Shown here piece after piece: positions 4,512 through 5,950 of a stretch of 5,950 nucleotides of DNA. The number at the start of each line of letters is the position of its first letter. The first letter of the stretch is position 1. Origin of the DNA: Anaerolineales bacterium. GTDB lineage: Bacteria; Chloroflexota; Anaerolineae; UBA7937. The position numbers and the translations under genes are program-made. Location of the stretch: positions 1 through 5,950 of the forward strand of contig JAUVHF010000103.1 in assembly GCA_030593425.1 (NCBI GenBank), read 5' to 3'. Below the pieces are notes generated by a model. It searched no databases. It was given only the letters and a program-made list of their open reading frames with translations, and was not told where the DNA came from.

Positions 4512-5950
4512 ATGAGACTTAAGATGTATATCGACGGAGAATGGGTAGAGAGCGAGAGCGGAGAGTTCACCCCTCTCCGCAGCCCGGCCACAGGTGAGGT
4601 CCTGGCTGAAGTGCCCCGAGGCACAAGAGCGGATGTCAAGAGAGCGATAGAGGTGGCAAATCAGGCCAAGGGTCGCATCGCCCATATGCCCGTCTTCGAG
4701 CGGGCCCGATTGTGCCACGCTATCGCAGATCGTCTAGAGGGAAAGAGGGAAGAATTGGCTATGGAGTTGTCCTTAGAGCATGGCAAACCCTTGCGAGAGG
4801 CCAGGGGTGAGGTGGAGACTGCGGTGGAGATGTGGAGGGCTGCGGCCGAGGATATCAAGAGGTTGGAAGGCGAGGTCCTGCCCTCCAGTGACCCCAACAA
4901 GAGGATAATGACCATAAGACAACCTCGCGGCGTCTACGGGGTGATAACCCCTTGGAACTTTCCCCTGGCCATACCAACCGAGTACCTCGCTGCCGGGTTG
5001 GCTTCTGGGAACGCCATAGTGTGGAAGCCTTCCAGTTATACCCCTATCATCGCCATAAGGATGGCGGAATGTTGCGAGGAGGCTGGGGTGCCCAAAGGGA
5101 CCCTCAACCTAGTGATCGGTCCTGGCTCGACCGTGGGGGATGAGATCGCTTCCAACCCCCACATCCAGGGGATAGGCCTCACCGGGAGCACGGAGACGGG
5201 GATGCGGGTGGCCGATAAGGCCCCCGGCAAGAGCCTCCTCTTGGAGTTAGGCGGCAACGGGCCGGTCATAGTTTGCGAGGATGCCTATCTTCCCGCAGCC
5301 ATCAAGCGAACGGCTTATGGCTGTTACGCCAACGCCGGTCAAATCTGCGATTCCACGGAGCGGATACTAGTCCATGAGAAGGTGCACGATGAATTTGTAG
5401 CGGGAATCGTCGAGGAGACCAAGGCCGTTAGGTTGGGTCATCCCCTTGATGAGGAGACCACCATGGGACCGCTTAATAATGAACCCACGGCGGCCAAGGT
5501 GGATAGACATCTGGAGGACGCCCTGACGAAGGGAGCTAAGATATTGTTTGGTGGGAAGAGGGCCTCTGGGTTCCCTACGGACCTCTACTACGAGCCCACA
5601 GTGATCGATGAGGTGACCCCGGATATGCTCCTGAATCAGGAGGAGACATTTGGGCCGGTGGCTCCCATATTGACTTTCTCTCACGACGAAGAGGCCCTGG
5701 AGATCGCCAATGACAACGCCTGGGGATTGGTGGGAGGTGTCTTCACGAGCAATATCCGTCGAGCCATATATTTCGCGGAGAAGATGGAGTGCGGCATCGT
5801 CAATGTCAACGAGGGCTGTACCTATTGGCAGCCCCACACCCCATTTGGAGGCTATAGCGGCAAGGGGAGCGGACAAGGCAGGCTGGGAGGCAAATATACC
5901 CTTCTGGAGATGACCCAGATCAAGGCCATTGTGATAGACATAGAGAACGT
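4512..5950 (+). CDS. NAD(P)-dependent aldehyde dehydrogenase, C-terminus cut by the window edge
   Basis: This aldehyde dehydrogenase superfamily enzyme oxidises an aldehyde to a carboxylic acid in the cytosol. The frame is open from ATG 4512 through 479 codons to the last base, close to a full family length, so probably only a few residues are missing. Catalytic and binding residues are all present: Asn149 in TPWNFP, Lys172 in WKPSS, the cofactor motif GSTETG (225-230), general base Glu245 in LELGGNGP, nucleophile Cys279 in NAGQIC, Glu378 and Phe380 in EETFGPV, and PFGGYSGKGSGQGR (444-457). Ser175 stands where strictly NAD-using members often have Glu, so NADP use is possible (inference). The start is supported by GAAAGGGGAGGTG seven bases upstream. 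The gene follows leader copy 2. The aldehyde substrate cannot be named; semialdehydes, lactaldehyde or the product of the luciferase-like enzyme are options. Confidence 0.93.
   Translation, partial: MRLKMYIDGEWVESESGEFTPLRSPATGEVLAEVPRGTRADVKRAIEVANQAKGRIAHMPVFERARLCHAIADRLEGKREELAMELSLEHGKPLREARGEVETAVEMWRAAAEDIKRLEGEVLPSSDPNKRIMTIRQPRGVYGVITPWNFPLAIPTEYLAAGLASGNAIVWKPSSYTPIIAIRMAECCEEAGVPKGTLNLVIGPGSTVGDEIASNPHIQGIGLTGSTETGMRVADKAPGKSLLLELGGNGPVIVCEDAYLPAAIKRTAYGCYANAGQICDSTERILVHEKVHDEFVAGIVEETKAVRLGHPLDEETTMGPLNNEPTAAKVDRHLEDALTKGAKILFGGKRASGFPTDLYYEPTVIDEVTPDMLLNQEETFGPVAPILTFSHDEEALEIANDNAWGLVGGVFTSNIRRAIYFAEKMECGIVNVNEGCTYWQPHTPFGGYSGKGSGQGRLGGKYTLLEMTQIKAIVIDIEN

Noticed and set aside
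1..5950. CRISPR array, tRNA, rRNA, insertion sequence or attachment site
   Set aside because: No regularly spaced repeats, cloverleaf-like sequence, transposase frame or terminal inverted repeats were seen.

Overview
The window (5,950 bases, clearly GC-rich by eye) is a bacterial-looking catabolic locus in which every gene lies on the + strand. In order it holds two membrane permeases of a sugar-type ABC importer, a luciferase-like flavin or F420 oxidoreductase, a tartrate/D-malate-type decarboxylating dehydrogenase, and an NAD(P)-dependent aldehyde dehydrogenase that runs off the right edge. The purine-rich coding strand, frequent AGG, AGA and ATA codons and clear Shine-Dalgarno sites would fit a thermophilic Chloroflexota-like bacterium. 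That placement is a weak inference, because no marker gene is present.

Layout: 1-121 is non-coding, with a strong GC-rich hairpin at 19-49 that probably closes an upstream gene not visible here. The MalF-type permease (122-1084) and the MalG-type permease (1126-2016) follow each other closely. A 79-base gap with short G/C-run inverted repeats precedes the luciferase-like oxidoreductase (2096-3058). Gaps of 173 and 197 bases then precede the dehydrogenase (3232-4314) and the aldehyde dehydrogenase (4512 to the edge). No stretch longer than 300 bases lacks a gene.

How the genes may work together: the permeases would import a small organic solute, probably a sugar or polyol derivative. The oxidoreductase could oxidise it, possibly releasing an aldehyde. 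The aldehyde dehydrogenase would turn an aldehyde into an acid, and the tartrate/D-malate-type enzyme would oxidise and decarboxylate a 2-hydroxy diacid toward central metabolism. The real substrate cannot be read from the sequence. The solute-binding protein and the ATPase of the importer are not in the window.

The most interesting signal is not one of the large genes. The roughly 95 bases just before the dehydrogenase and the roughly 95 bases just before the aldehyde dehydrogenase are clearly related (about 65 of 90 positions identical by hand alignment, 20 of 25 differences being transitions), although the two enzymes are unrelated. Inside each copy, at the same place, is a 14-codon open frame with its own start and stop: MNRTGEQRISLPDH and MNRVRGQGVSLPAH. 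This looks like a shared leader, possibly with a conserved leader peptide, that would control the two genes in the same way. I do not recognise it as a known family.
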